A program made the position numbers and the translations under genes. A stretch of DNA of 64,000 nt from JANYJZ01 sp964523395 (GTDB taxonomy: Bacteria > Bacteroidota > Ignavibacteria > UBA10030 > SZUA-254): positions 186,001-250,000 of the forward strand of contig CAZFXS010000005.1 in the NCBI GenBank assembly GCA_964523395.1, in the 5' to 3' direction. Shown in pieces: positions 18,377-26,157 of the stretch; positions within the stretch are counted from its first letter, which is position 1, and every line of letters begins with the position of its first letter. A model generated the notes under the pieces. The model worked only from the letters and a program-made list of their open reading frames with translations, made no database searches and was not told where the DNA came from.

Positions 18377-19294
18377 TTATCGTTCGATTGATGTGATTAA
18401 ATCAAACAGGCGGCCGAGGTCATCATTGGAATAAAATTCGATAAGGATCTCGCCTTTTCCGTCTTCTTTTGTATTGACACGGACACGGGTAGCAAGAACC
18501 TGTTGGAGCCGTTCAGTAATGCTTGTCACTGTTGTATCAACTGATTTCGGATGAGATACAGCACTTTTCTTTTCGGACTTCTTGCCGTAATCCCTGACAA
18601 GTTTTTCCACCTGGCGGACATTCAGGTCTTTACTGATAATCTGTTCAAAGAGGCGGAGCTGAATTCTTTCATCGGGCAGTGCAACAAGTGCACGCGCGTG
18701 TCCCATGGTGAGTTGAGATTTCCGCAGGGCATCCTGAATTGTGAGAGGCAATTTCAGCAAACGGAGGAAATTGACGACGGTTGTTCTGTCTTTGCTGACT
18801 TTTTTCGCGACGTCTTCAGGCGTCAATCCGACATCCTGCATCAATCGTTGATACGAAATCGCGATTTCTATCGGGTTGAGATGTTCGCGCTGAAGATTTT
18901 CGATGAGCGCGAGTTCGAGCATCTCTTCATTTGTACGGATGTCAAGAATGTACGCTGGAATCGTCATTAGTCCGATTTCGGATGACGCGCGGAGGCGGCG
19001 TTCACCGGAAATCATCTCATACATCCCGCCTTCAACTTTACGGACAGTAACAGCTTGTATCACGCCTTTTTGCTTGATCGATTCCTTCAGTTCATCGAGT
19101 GCCTGCTGGTCAAAATCAGCGCGGGGCTGAAACGGGTTGGGACGGATTTTTGAGATTTCTATATGAGAGAGAGAACTTTCAGGCAACACCCATTCACTTT
19201 CGGGGCGTTTAGCAACCGGCTCCTGTTCAACAGGTTGTGGCGGCCGAATCAGCGCCGATAATCCTTTTCCTAATCCGCCTTTGGGTTTTGACAT
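18377..19294 (-). CDS. parB: Chromosome-partitioning protein ParB (Spo0J)
   Basis: A 305-aa ParB. It begins with the ParA-stimulating peptide KGGLGKGLSALI, followed by the ParB N-terminal CTPase domain (IRPNPFQPRADFDQQALDEL, and the nucleotide-binding box GERRLRASS), then the helix-turn-helix DNA-binding domain (TPEDVAKKVSKDRTTVVNFL) and a C-terminal dimerisation segment. ParB loads on parS sites near the origin as a CTP-dependent clamp and organises the origin for segregation. It sits 3 bp downstream of parA. I saw no canonical TGTTTCACGTGAAACA parS within the partition region. Confidence 0.95.
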   Translation of the reverse strand: MSKPKGGLGKGLSALIRPPQPVEQEPVAKRPESEWVLPESSLSHIEISKIRPNPFQPRADFDQQALDELKESIKQKGVIQAVTVRKVEGGMYEMISGERRLRASSEIGLMTIPAYILDIRTNEEMLELALIENLQREHLNPIEIAISYQRLMQDVGLTPEDVAKKVSKDRTTVVNFLRLLKLPLTIQDALRKSQLTMGHARALVALPDERIQLRLFEQIISKDLNVRQVEKLVRDYGKKSEKKSAVSHPKSVDTTVTSITERLQQVLATRVRVNTKEDGKGEILIEFYSNDDLGRLFDLITSIER

Positions 19295-19297
19295 GGT

Positions 19298-20095
19298 CTA
19301 CACCGTTTCTGGCGCCGCATGCGCGGCGGCCGGTTGTTGGCGACTGAGAAACTCGCGCGCGAGCTCCATGTAATTTCTCGCGCCCGATGAAACCGCTTCA
19401 TACAACAGCACCGGCTTTCCATAGCTGGGTGCTTCACTCAATCTGACATTTCGCGTAATCACTGTCGAGTATACTTTATCGCCGAAATGTTTCTTTACTT
19501 CCTCTACGATCTGATTTGAAAGCCTCAACCGACCGTCGAACATTGTCATCAACACTCCCTCGATGAACAATTTCGGGTTGAGATTGCCTTGCACGATAGT
19601 AATTGTGTTGAGAAGCTGGCCTAATCCCTCGAGCGCGAAGTATTCACATTGAACGGGGATGAGGACGGAATCGGCCGCGACAAGTCCGTTTAACGTCAGC
19701 AAGCCGAGCGACGGCGGACAATCAATAAAAATATATTCGTAATCATTCTTCAGTTTCGCGACAGTTTCCTTAATGATCCGTTCGCGGTTTTCAACATCCA
19801 CAAGTTCCACTTCAGCGCCGACAAGATTAATGTGGGAAGGCATTAACGATAAGAACGGCATTTCTGTTTTGACAATCGCCTTGGCGGGATCGACATCATT
19901 AATCAATACATCGTACACACTGGTGCGGTTTTCACGCGCGTCAAAACCGAGTCCGCTGGTGGAGTTTGCCTGCGGATCAATATCGATGAGAAGCGTGGGC
20001 AACTCAGCGACCGCAACGCCCGCCGCAAGATTGATGGCAGTGGTGGTTTTTCCGACACCGCCTTTCTGATTTGTTATAGTGACTACTTTTGCCAT
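19298..20095 (-). CDS. parA: Chromosome-partitioning ATPase ParA (Soj)
   Basis: A 265-aa deviant Walker ATPase: KGGVGKTT (residues 11-18) with the signature lysine, LLIDIDPQANSTSGLG, and the Walker B-like FIDCPPSLGLLTLNGLVAAD. It has no N-terminal HTH, so it is a chromosomal Soj-type rather than a plasmid type Ia ParA. It forms DNA-bound ATP dimers and drives ParB-parS movement. Transcribed with parB, ridA and the DUF5683 gene on the minus strand; the CopD-like gene precedes it by 6 bp. Confidence 0.95.
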   Translation of the reverse strand: MAKVVTITNQKGGVGKTTTAINLAAGVAVAELPTLLIDIDPQANSTSGLGFDARENRTSVYDVLINDVDPAKAIVKTEMPFLSLMPSHINLVGAEVELVDVENRERIIKETVAKLKNDYEYIFIDCPPSLGLLTLNGLVAADSVLIPVQCEYFALEGLGQLLNTITIVQGNLNPKLFIEGVLMTMFDGRLRLSNQIVEEVKKHFGDKVYSTVITRNVRLSEAPSYGKPVLLYEAVSSGARNYMELAREFLSRQQPAAAHAAPETV

Positions 20096-20101
20096 AGTTT
20101 T

Positions 20102-20569
20102 TTACATTGCTGCCGCAAGTAACAACGCGACGATACCGAGAGCAATGCTTATTTTCCTGAATTGAACGACACGATGTTTATAGAGATCCGCTTTAGTGTC
20201 AACGCCGCCATTGGACGCGGGCATCTCAAGATACTGAAGCATCCGCGCGTACCCGAACGCGTACAACACCATCAGAATAAAGACCAACTGCTTCAACCCG
20301 AGCAGGATTTGCCATTGGTCATCGTAGTGAAACCAAAGGAACCGGGGATTGAGCAGCATCATCAGCAGACCGGTTACCAAAATCGTCCACACGCACATCC
20401 AGACAAAATTGACAAATCTCCTGTTGATTTTATTGATCGCCGAAAGAACCTGACTGCTTTCGGATTGAATCAACGGCGATACGACCGCGCTTTGGAACAT
20501 CAGTCCGCCGAGCCACACGATGACGCCGAAGATATGCATGCTGCGACAGACCCAGAGAACAAAATCCAA
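20102..20569 (-). CDS. CopD-like four-helix integral membrane protein
   Basis: A 155-aa protein with four predicted membrane helices. The first, SMHIFGVIVWLGGLMFQSAV, has the conserved His and Trp pattern of the CopD/HemJ/DUF2269-like superfamily, whose histidines can ligate haem or copper. The start is a TTG at 20569; the next ATG would remove half of helix 1. It ends 6 bp before parA and is likely in that operon, though a functional tie is not apparent. It is uncertain whether it is a copper-resistance protein, a haem protein or something else. Confidence 0.65.
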   Translation of the reverse strand: MDFVLWVCRSMHIFGVIVWLGGLMFQSAVVSPLIQSESSQVLSAINKINRRFVNFVWMCVWTILVTGLLMMLLNPRFLWFHYDDQWQILLGLKQLVFILMVLYAFGYARMLQYLEMPASNGGVDTKADLYKHRVVQFRKISIALGIVALLLAAAM

Positions 20570-20640
20570 GTACGGTTATACCTTTAGTGCGATGTGGGAG
20601 AAAATGTATGCGTCAAATATATGATATTTTTCAAAGGGAT

Positions 20641-20760
20641 GCAATGAACCACCTGAGCCGGTACTGCCCCCGATCGGCATTAACGATCCTTCGCCTCCGC
20701 TCAGGATCATCGCAATCCCTGCAAAAGTGAAGCATGATTTTCAATTAAGGACACCACCCC
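20641..20760. repeat. Dispersed intergenic repeat with CCTTCGCCTCCGCTCAGG core, copy 2
   Basis: The core at 20688-20705 is embedded in GATCCTTCGCC...CTCAGGATCA, followed by CGCAATCCCTGCA and TTCAATTAAGGACACCACCC. The copy at 42361-42490 matches along the same order of words (AATGAACCA, GGTAC, CATT, core, CGCAATC, TGCA, TTCAA, AGGA, ACCACCC), so this is a true repeat family of about 120-130 bp. It fills the gap between the CopD-like and MauE-like genes. Confidence 0.75.
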
Positions 20761-21216
20761 TCAGCCATGACTGACTTTCTCAGGTTCACTTTTATCACGC
20801 CAAAACAGAAAAAGATGTATTCCGAGGACAAAAAGACCGATATCTTCAACCACCTTCATCCAGGTTACAGGCGTGGCGTGCTCCTTTCCAAAACAGCCGC
20901 AGTCGATTTTTAGCTCGCGTACAAGCGCTGAGATGATAGCAAACATAAAAACAACCAGCAGGATAGACAGCAACGAGCTGCTTCCGCGGACATACACGCC
21001 GCCCAACAGAAATACTCCGCAGAATAATTCCATCCATGGAATAATTACAGCAAGGATGTTTATAATTGAATACGGCATGAGTTTATACGCTTCAATAGAA
21101 GCGGCAAACGCGTCCGGGTTATATATTTTATCGACGCTCGCGATAATAAAAACAATTCCGAGCACGAGGCGCGAGATCATGAGGACATACGAATTACGAA
21201 GAACACCTTCCATCAC
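20761..21216 (-). CDS. DoxX/MauE-family redox membrane protein
   Basis: A 151-aa protein with four hydrophobic helices. ISRLVLGIVFIIASVDKIYN is the DoxX/MauE signature in helix 1; the loop after helix 3 holds the CxC motif DCGCFG (C106, C108) characteristic of MauE-like proteins, thought to shuttle electrons or disulfides to periplasmic enzymes. The start overlaps the stop of the rhodanese-domain gene by four bases (ATGA), so the pair is translationally coupled and probably works together in periplasmic thiol/sulfur chemistry. The specific substrate cannot be read from the sequence. Confidence 0.8.
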   Translation of the reverse strand: MMEGVLRNSYVLMISRLVLGIVFIIASVDKIYNPDAFAASIEAYKLMPYSIINILAVIIPWMELFCGVFLLGGVYVRGSSSLLSILLVVFMFAIISALVRELKIDCGCFGKEHATPVTWMKVVEDIGLFVLGIHLFLFWRDKSEPEKVSHG

Positions 21217-21860
21217 TCACCTCCTTTGGAGCTTGTTGTGTCAACAGGCATCCCCGCGGCTGTCCATCCGTCCCAGCCATCATCGTATAAATACAGTTTA
21301 GTAAAATTAAATTGCTGCATAAATTCTGCCAGCGTGCGGCCGAGGTGGCAGTCGGGGTTGTTGCAATAGATAAGCACCAGCGTATCACGGGGCATGACCG
21401 CGATTTCCTCAAAATGTTTTTCAACCTCAAGTGCAGACATATTCTTCGCCCCGGCAATATGCCCCTTGGCGTACTCCTCTTCCGAGCGGGCATCGATTAA
21501 GACTCCGCGTTTTTCGGCAAGAAGCCTTTTCAATTGATCTAAATTAATAATATGGAGCGCTTCATCCTGATCTTTCTTTTCGGCGACGGCGATTTTTCCG
21601 ATTGAATCCTTTTTTGGAACAGCTACATCATGAAGCGGAGCAATGACGTTCTTTTGAACATCCGGCTCCACCACTCCGGTTTTTTTAGATGTATCCGGTG
21701 CCGTGCCGAACAAAAGTGAATCAGGCACTTCAACTTTGACCGGAGCAACCCGTATGAGCGGGAGGCCTTTGGGTGAAAATGCGTTATAACTAAACCCGAG
21801 GATGACCGTGAGTGTACAGATAATAATAATTTCGCGAAACAGAGAATGATTTTTGTTCAT
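21213..21860 (-). CDS. Membrane-anchored rhodanese-domain protein
   Basis: A 215-aa protein with an N-terminal membrane anchor (FREIIIICTLTVILGFSYNAF), a low-complexity spacer (~40-100) and a C-terminal rhodanese domain: GVLIDARSEEEYAKGHIAGA, active-site loop IYCNNPDCHLGRTLAEFM with catalytic C166, and WDGWTAAGMP. A second cysteine, C171, lies in the loop, unusual for rhodaneses. It should be periplasmic, moving sulfane sulfur. It is coupled with the MauE-like gene (4-nt overlap) and follows fmt by 5 bp, so def-fmt-rhodanese-MauE form one operon. Confidence 0.85.
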   Translation of the reverse strand: MNKNHSLFREIIIICTLTVILGFSYNAFSPKGLPLIRVAPVKVEVPDSLLFGTAPDTSKKTGVVEPDVQKNVIAPLHDVAVPKKDSIGKIAVAEKKDQDEALHIINLDQLKRLLAEKRGVLIDARSEEEYAKGHIAGAKNMSALEVEKHFEEIAVMPRDTLVLIYCNNPDCHLGRTLAEFMQQFNFTKLYLYDDGWDGWTAAGMPVDTTSSKGGE

Positions 21861-21865
21861 GCGTA

Positions 21866-22789
21866 TTATTGAAATATTGCGTCTGGAGAAAATTTGTACC
21901 CTCTGAGAAACTCTTCAGCGGATAGAACTTTCTTTCCTTCCTGCTGAAGCTCGAGAATTTCGATTGCGCCGTCCCCTGCTGCCACAATAACTTTTCCGTC
22001 GTGGATGGTAACCTTTCCGGGAACAGCACTTTGAACATCCGGCAAATACGACGACCGGTACACTTTGAACTGGGCATCACCCATCATAGTGAACGCACCG
22101 GGCCGGGGAGAAAGTCCGCGAATAAAGTTATGAACTTCACGCGCAGGCTTTGTCCAGTTGATCCTGCAGTCTTCCTTGAAAATTTTCGGCGCCGGTGTCG
22201 CTACCGTGTTATCCTGTTCTTTCGGAACCGCCTTGCCGGCGTCGATCAACTTAACGGTATGAAGGACGATCTCCGCACCGACTTCCGCCAGCACATCATG
22301 AATTTTTCCCGCAGTATCATCCGGGGCTATCGGCACGCGCGCCTGCAAAATAACGTTCCCGGTATCGACCGATTCTTTGAGGAAAAACGTCGTCACGCCG
22401 GTCTCCTTTTCACCGTTTATGATCGCCCAGTTAATCGGGGCGGCGCCGCGGTATTTCGGGAGCAGTGACGCATGCAAATTGAACGAGCCGCGCGCCGGAA
22501 TTGTAAACACTTCCGGAGGAAGAATACGAAACGCAACGACAACAAAGAGATCGGGAGAACATTGTTTCAGAGATTCGACAAACCCGGGGTCTTTTAATTT
22601 TTCCGGCTGCAAGAGAGGAAGCGAACGGCTGACGGCAAAACTTTTCACCGGGGAAGTTGAGAGCCGCTGACCGCGTCCCGAAGGTTTATCCGGCGTTGTT
22701 ACGACGCTGACAACGTCAAATTTGTTTTCCAGGAGAATCTTCAGGCTGGGAATGGCAAACTCCGGTGTTCCCATGAATACAATGCGCAT
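21866..22789 (-). CDS. fmt: Methionyl-tRNA formyltransferase
   Basis: A 307-aa Fmt of normal length. The formyl-transfer site is intact: SFNLHASLLPKYRGAAPINW (catalytic Asn and His) and the SVDTGNV loop with the conserved Asp. The N-terminal MRIVFMGTPEFAIPSL and SLIDERs-like VKSFAVSR regions and a C-terminal OB-like domain (CRINWTKPAREVHNFIRGLS) complete the protein. It formylates initiator Met-tRNA using 10-formyl-THF. AGGAG lies 7 nt before the ATG. It follows def by 26 bp, the standard def-fmt pairing. Confidence 0.95.
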   Translation of the reverse strand: MRIVFMGTPEFAIPSLKILLENKFDVVSVVTTPDKPSGRGQRLSTSPVKSFAVSRSLPLLQPEKLKDPGFVESLKQCSPDLFVVVAFRILPPEVFTIPARGSFNLHASLLPKYRGAAPINWAIINGEKETGVTTFFLKESVDTGNVILQARVPIAPDDTAGKIHDVLAEVGAEIVLHTVKLIDAGKAVPKEQDNTVATPAPKIFKEDCRINWTKPAREVHNFIRGLSPRPGAFTMMGDAQFKVYRSSYLPDVQSAVPGKVTIHDGKVIVAAGDGAIEILELQQEGKKVLSAEEFLRGYKFSPDAIFQ

Positions 22790-22815
22790 GATCGGCTCCT
22801 GAAGGGGTTTACACT

Positions 22816-23373
22816 CTACACAGACACGTCAACAGCCGTTACCACCGGATACGATACTTCCATTTCACCGCGCTGAATCTGTTTTAATGCCTCTTTATGA
22901 TTTTTTTTCTGCTCATCCGACAAATGATCTATAAAAAGCACTCCGTTCAGGTGATCAATTTCATGAAGAATAACTCTGGCAAGCAAGCCGGAAAACTCCG
23001 CTTCAATTTCGGTGAGACTGGTATCCTGATACCGGACTCTTATTGTCTCTTCTCTCTCTACATCGTCGCGCACATTGGGTATGCTGAGGCATCCTTCTTC
23101 CATAATCCACATCCCCTCCCTGGAAATAACTTCGGGGTTAATGAGTGTCATCGGTTTGATTTGCTCCATATCCTCAACATCAGAGACGTCAATGACAAGG
23201 ACTTTATGGAGACTTCCGACCTGCGTTGCGGCCAGGCCGATACCCTGCGCTTTATGCATGGTCTCATACATATCCATGATAAGTTTGACAACCTCATCGG
23301 TTACTTTTTTTATCGGCACTGCCTTTTTTCTCAGGATCGGCGCACCGTATGTATAGATAGGAAGAATTGACAT
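22816..23373 (-). CDS. def: Peptide deformylase
   Basis: A 185-aa peptide deformylase. All three metal-site motifs are present: QGIGLAATQVG (motif 1), EGCLSIP (motif 2, cysteine ligand) and VILHEIDHLNGVLFID (motif 3, two His ligands and catalytic Glu). It removes the formyl group from nascent proteins. It is the first gene of the def-fmt-rhodanese-MauE operon on the minus strand. The ~230-bp space upstream contains a CACCGC-family repeat. Confidence 0.95.
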   Translation of the reverse strand: MSILPIYTYGAPILRKKAVPIKKVTDEVVKLIMDMYETMHKAQGIGLAATQVGSLHKVLVIDVSDVEDMEQIKPMTLINPEVISREGMWIMEEGCLSIPNVRDDVEREETIRVRYQDTSLTEIEAEFSGLLARVILHEIDHLNGVLFIDHLSDEQKKNHKEALKQIQRGEMEVSYPVVTAVDVSV

Positions 23374-23473
23374 GGATGCAAATGGTTAAGAATTATTGAA
23401 AATATACTGAGTCAAAGGTTGAAAAACAAGATGAACTGGTACACGTTACCTGCTCAATGTGAATGATAATTTT

Positions 23474-23560
23474 TCACCGCAGAGACACAGAGAACGCTGA
23501 GTATCGCAACGGGATTAATCTTCTTCACTTCTTTGCTCACAGTGTTTCTGCATTGCGTTT
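23474..23560. repeat. Dispersed inverted repeat, CACCGC-family copy 3 (degenerate)
   Basis: The left end TCACCGCAGAGACACAGAG is well preserved; the right half (CTTTGCTCACAGTGTTTCTG) has drifted from the copies at 8561 and 17283. It is intergenic, between def and the NlpC/P60 gene. Confidence 0.65.
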
Positions 23561-23602
23561 ATCTTCAGAGCCAATACAGTGCATACTCAGAATTATGGCG
23601 GT

Positions 23603-24217
23603 TTACCGGATTACCCTTCTCGCGCCGACATATCGCTGCCGGTAATATTCCTGACTCATGAATGATACGGTCACGCCCAGCGAAACACTCGCGTGCGCAA
23701 ACAATCCGTCACCGACATAAATACCGACATGCGACGGCACCCTTCCTGTCGTGTTAAAAAATACCAGATCACCAAACTGAAGCTCAGACCGGTCCACAGC
23801 AATGCCGACACCAAACTGATCGTCACTTGCCCTCGGCAGGCTTTTGCCCGCGGCTTCCTGAAATATTACAGAAATAAATCCGGAACAGTCCATGCCATCA
23901 TCATCCATCCCGCTGAAATCATACGGGATTCCCATCTTCGACATAATAACTGTAAGCATACCGTGCCGATCGATTGAAGGATTTGTTTCCCGGCGATAAG
24001 ATTCCGGGTACGATGTATTGACTTCGCGAACGGGTTCCTTGGCATATTCAGCCGGCTTTTCAGACAGCACTTCAGTTTGTTGCACACTAATTGTATCAGG
24101 AGGACCGGGTTCCGGCGATTTGTGGGTAAACCGGGGCGAGGAAGCAGAACAGGCAGAAAGGAAGAGTGCCAGGAAACATCCGGGGAGAAAAACTGTATAT
24201 AATGGCCGAGCCGTCAT
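23603..24217 (-). CDS. NlpC/P60 cell-wall peptidase lipoprotein
   Basis: A 204-aa lipoprotein from the ATG at 24217: MTARPLYTVFLPGCFLALFL then lipobox LSAC with the lipidated cysteine at 23. The C-terminal ~125 residues form an NlpC/P60 domain with catalytic Cys in GMDCSGFISVIF, His in PSHVGIYVGDG and the third polar residue in LFAHASVSLG. It should cut gamma-D-Glu-DAP type bonds in peptidoglycan from the outer or inner membrane face. The start codon lies inside a perfect 13-bp hairpin (24207-24234) 23 nt downstream of the sigma gene stop; no later Met precedes the lipobox, so that start is hard to avoid. Confidence 0.88.
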   Translation of the reverse strand: MTARPLYTVFLPGCFLALFLSACSASSPRFTHKSPEPGPPDTISVQQTEVLSEKPAEYAKEPVREVNTSYPESYRRETNPSIDRHGMLTVIMSKMGIPYDFSGMDDDGMDCSGFISVIFQEAAGKSLPRASDDQFGVGIAVDRSELQFGDLVFFNTTGRVPSHVGIYVGDGLFAHASVSLGVTVSFMSQEYYRQRYVGARRVIR

Positions 24218-24234
24218 TGAACAATGACGGCTCG
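24207..24234 (-). promoter_or_regulatory. Perfect hairpin enclosing the start codon of the NlpC/P60 gene
   Basis: CGAGCCGTCATTG and CAATGACGGCTCG are exact reverse complements separated by two bases. On the minus strand the ATG of the NlpC/P60 gene lies in the 3' arm, and the hairpin starts 6 bp after the sigma factor stop. It can act as an attenuator or terminator for the sigma transcript, or sequester the start codon so that translation depends on read-through ribosomes. Confidence 0.6.
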
Positions 24235-24239
24235 TTGAA

Positions 24240-25097
24240 TTATCCGAGATACGCACGAAGCTGTTTACTGCGGGAGGCGTGACGCAGACGGCGGATTGCT
24301 TTTTCTTTAATTTGGCGCACGCGTTCTCTTGTGAGCTGAAATTTTTCGCCGATCTCTTCTAGTGTCAGCGAGTGCTCGCGGCCAAGCCCGAAATAGAGAC
24401 GGATAACTTCCGCCTCGCGTTCAGTCAATGTGCCGAGCGCGCGTTCGACTTCTTTGCTCAGCGATTCTTTAATCAGTGAATGATCGGGAAGCGGCGTACG
24501 CTCGTCCTGGATCACGTCAAGCAAACGATTGTCTTCGCCCTGAGCGAATGGCGCGTCCATGGAAAGGTGACGGCCGGAAATTTTCAGCGTGTCGGCAACT
24601 TCAAACAACGACATGTCGAGTTCTTCGGCAAGTTCGCTCGCGCTCGGCTCGCGCTCAAATTCCTGTTCCAAGGTGCTGAAGGCTTTTCCGATCTTATTAA
24701 GCGCGCCGACTCTGTTTAGCGGAAGACGAACGATACGGGACTGTTCAGCAAGTGCCTGAAGGATTGACTGACGGATCCACCACACTGCATACGAGATAAA
24801 CTTGAATCCGCGGGTTTCGTCGAACCGTTTCGCGGCCTTGATAAGGCCGAGGTTTCCCTCGTTAATCAAATCGCCGAGTGAAAGCCCCTGATTCTGATAT
24901 TGCTTCGCAACACTAACGACAAACCGGAGGTTTGCTTTCGTCAGTTTCTCAAGCGCTTTCTGATCGCCCTTTTTTATCCGCCGGGCAAGATCAATTTCTT
25001 CTTCCGGGTCAAGCAGTTCAACTTTGCCGATCTCCTGAAGATACTTATCGAGCGACTGACTTTCGCGGTTTGTGTACTGTTTATTTACTTTTGCCAT
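24240..25097 (-). CDS. rpoD: Primary sigma-70 factor (RpoD/SigA)
   Basis: A 285-aa group 1 sigma factor lacking region 1.1, the compact form typical of Bacteroidota and relatives. Region 1.2 (DKYLQEIGKVELLDPEEEID), region 2 (ANLRFVVSVAKQYQ, then LSLGDLINEGNLGLIKAAKR and RGFKFISYAVWWIRQSI), region 3 and region 4 (TLTEREAEVIRLYFGLG..., TLEEIGEKFQLTRERVRQIK) are complete. It directs RNA polymerase to housekeeping promoters. It is transcribed from right to left after the microcompartment shell genes (80 bp gap) and before the NlpC/P60 gene. Confidence 0.93.
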   Translation of the reverse strand: MAKVNKQYTNRESQSLDKYLQEIGKVELLDPEEEIDLARRIKKGDQKALEKLTKANLRFVVSVAKQYQNQGLSLGDLINEGNLGLIKAAKRFDETRGFKFISYAVWWIRQSILQALAEQSRIVRLPLNRVGALNKIGKAFSTLEQEFEREPSASELAEELDMSLFEVADTLKISGRHLSMDAPFAQGEDNRLLDVIQDERTPLPDHSLIKESLSKEVERALGTLTEREAEVIRLYFGLGREHSLTLEEIGEKFQLTRERVRQIKEKAIRRLRHASRSKQLRAYLG

Positions 25098-25177
25098 GCT
25101 TTATCCTTATCGTCATCTATGCGCAGAGCGCCATGAATATCAAATCATATTAAGGGTGTACAATCAACAACGCAACA

Positions 25178-25447
25178 TTATCCTTCAACATCGATTCGTT
25201 CAACAATACCAACAATGCTCGCATCAACCGGCGCCATTTCCACGGAGAGCGGAATAGTTGCTTCGCGCGCCGTAATATACAGGACTGTTTCCCCGGGCCC
25301 GGCTCCGACCGTATCAACAGCGGCGATGGGGTCTCCGACAGGAACACGATCAGCGCTCAACGGCTGGATAAACTGAACCTTCATGTTGTTCAGCTGTTCA
25401 TCTTTTCTTGTCGCCCACACTGTTCCGATGACTTTTGCAAAGAACAT
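25178..25447 (-). CDS. Bacterial microcompartment pentameric shell protein (EutN/CcmL family), copy 1
   Basis: An 89-aa EutN/CcmL (BMC-P) protein. The family marks are the N-terminal MFFAKVIGTVWATRKDE, the strand VGDPIAAVDTVGAGPGETVL followed by YITARE, and the ending PVDASIVGIVERIDV. BMC-P proteins form pentamers that cap the vertices of icosahedral microcompartment shells. It starts 2 bp after the stop of the second copy (25450-25719), so the two are co-translated. No hexameric (BMC-H) shell gene is present in the window, but an aldehyde dehydrogenase with an encapsulation-type tail is at 38122. Confidence 0.93.
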   Translation of the reverse strand: MFFAKVIGTVWATRKDEQLNNMKVQFIQPLSADRVPVGDPIAAVDTVGAGPGETVLYITAREATIPLSVEMAPVDASIVGIVERIDVEG

Positions 25448-25449
25448 GT

Positions 25450-25719
25450 TCAGTCAGCAATATCGAGCTTATCAACAACCGCCATAATCACCGCATCGAC
25501 AGGTTTATTTTTGGTCTGGGCGGTTTGCCTCGCTGAACTTCCGCTGCACACCAGCACAACGTCACCGACACCTGCCTGCACCGTATCCACCGCTACAACG
25601 AATGTATCTTTGAGTTTGTAATCCAACCCGACATGCTTGACAATTTGGAATTTCATCCCTACCAGTTCTTCATCTTTTCTGGTCGCCCAGACAGTTCCGA
25701 CGACTTTACCTAAAAACAT
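25450..25719 (-). CDS. Bacterial microcompartment pentameric shell protein (EutN/CcmL family), copy 2
   Basis: A second 89-aa BMC-P protein, MFLGKVVGTVWATRKDEELV at the start and NKPVDAVIMAVVDKLDI at the end. It shares GTVWATRKDE and the VAVDTVQAGVGD strand with copy 1 but differs elsewhere (SGSSARQTAQ loop), so the pair is an old duplication and may make distinct vertices. AGGAAAC lies just before the ATG. It follows the PIN-domain gene by 42 bp in the same direction. Confidence 0.93.
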   Translation of the reverse strand: MFLGKVVGTVWATRKDEELVGMKFQIVKHVGLDYKLKDTFVVAVDTVQAGVGDVVLVCSGSSARQTAQTKNKPVDAVIMAVVDKLDIAD

Positions 25720-25761
25720 GTTGGTTTCCTGTAGTTAATGTACGATTCTTATCAGGTGAAG

Positions 25762-26157
25762 TTACTTTTCCAGATCAGCCGGCGTCACTACCTGTAATCC
25801 TTTGACCCCGCGAAACCGGGAAGGTTGCACAGTAAACAATGGAAGCTTGCTTTCCATGCACAATCCGGCAATTAACAGGTCCATTGTCGACATATCCGGA
25901 TTTTTTGAAAACAGCATGCCGAATTTCGGAGCATTCTTCGCGTTGAGTCCGAGTATCTTCATAGCCGAAAGCATTTCTTTTACAGCTTTTTGCTGCCGTT
26001 CCGTCCGTGCCAGGGAAAAAAGTTCAATTGCCTGAAATACTGTCGTGTAGCAAAAATACCGTGACATCACTCTCCGGAACAGAGATTCTTTCCCTTGCGT
26101 GTGCGTAAGAAAATCAATCAGAACATCAGTATGAACGACAACTTTCTTTGCGGTCAC
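25762..26157 (-). CDS. PIN-domain protein, VapC-like toxin candidate
   Basis: A 131-aa PIN-domain protein. Three acidic active-site residues are visible: D11 (VHTDVLIDFL), E45 (QAIELFSL) and D93 (STMDLLIAGLC). The fourth acid usually found in TRN-xx-DF is absent (FTVQPSRFRG). VapC toxins cut initiator tRNA or rRNA, but the missing residue leaves activity uncertain. The GTG start overlaps the stop of the upstream AbrB-like gene (GTGA), the classic antitoxin-toxin coupling. Its place directly ahead of the two shell genes is odd. Confidence 0.8.
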   Translation of the reverse strand: MTAKKVVVHTDVLIDFLTHTQGKESLFRRVMSRYFCYTTVFQAIELFSLARTERQQKAVKEMLSAMKILGLNAKNAPKFGMLFSKNPDMSTMDLLIAGLCMESKLPLFTVQPSRFRGVKGLQVVTPADLEK

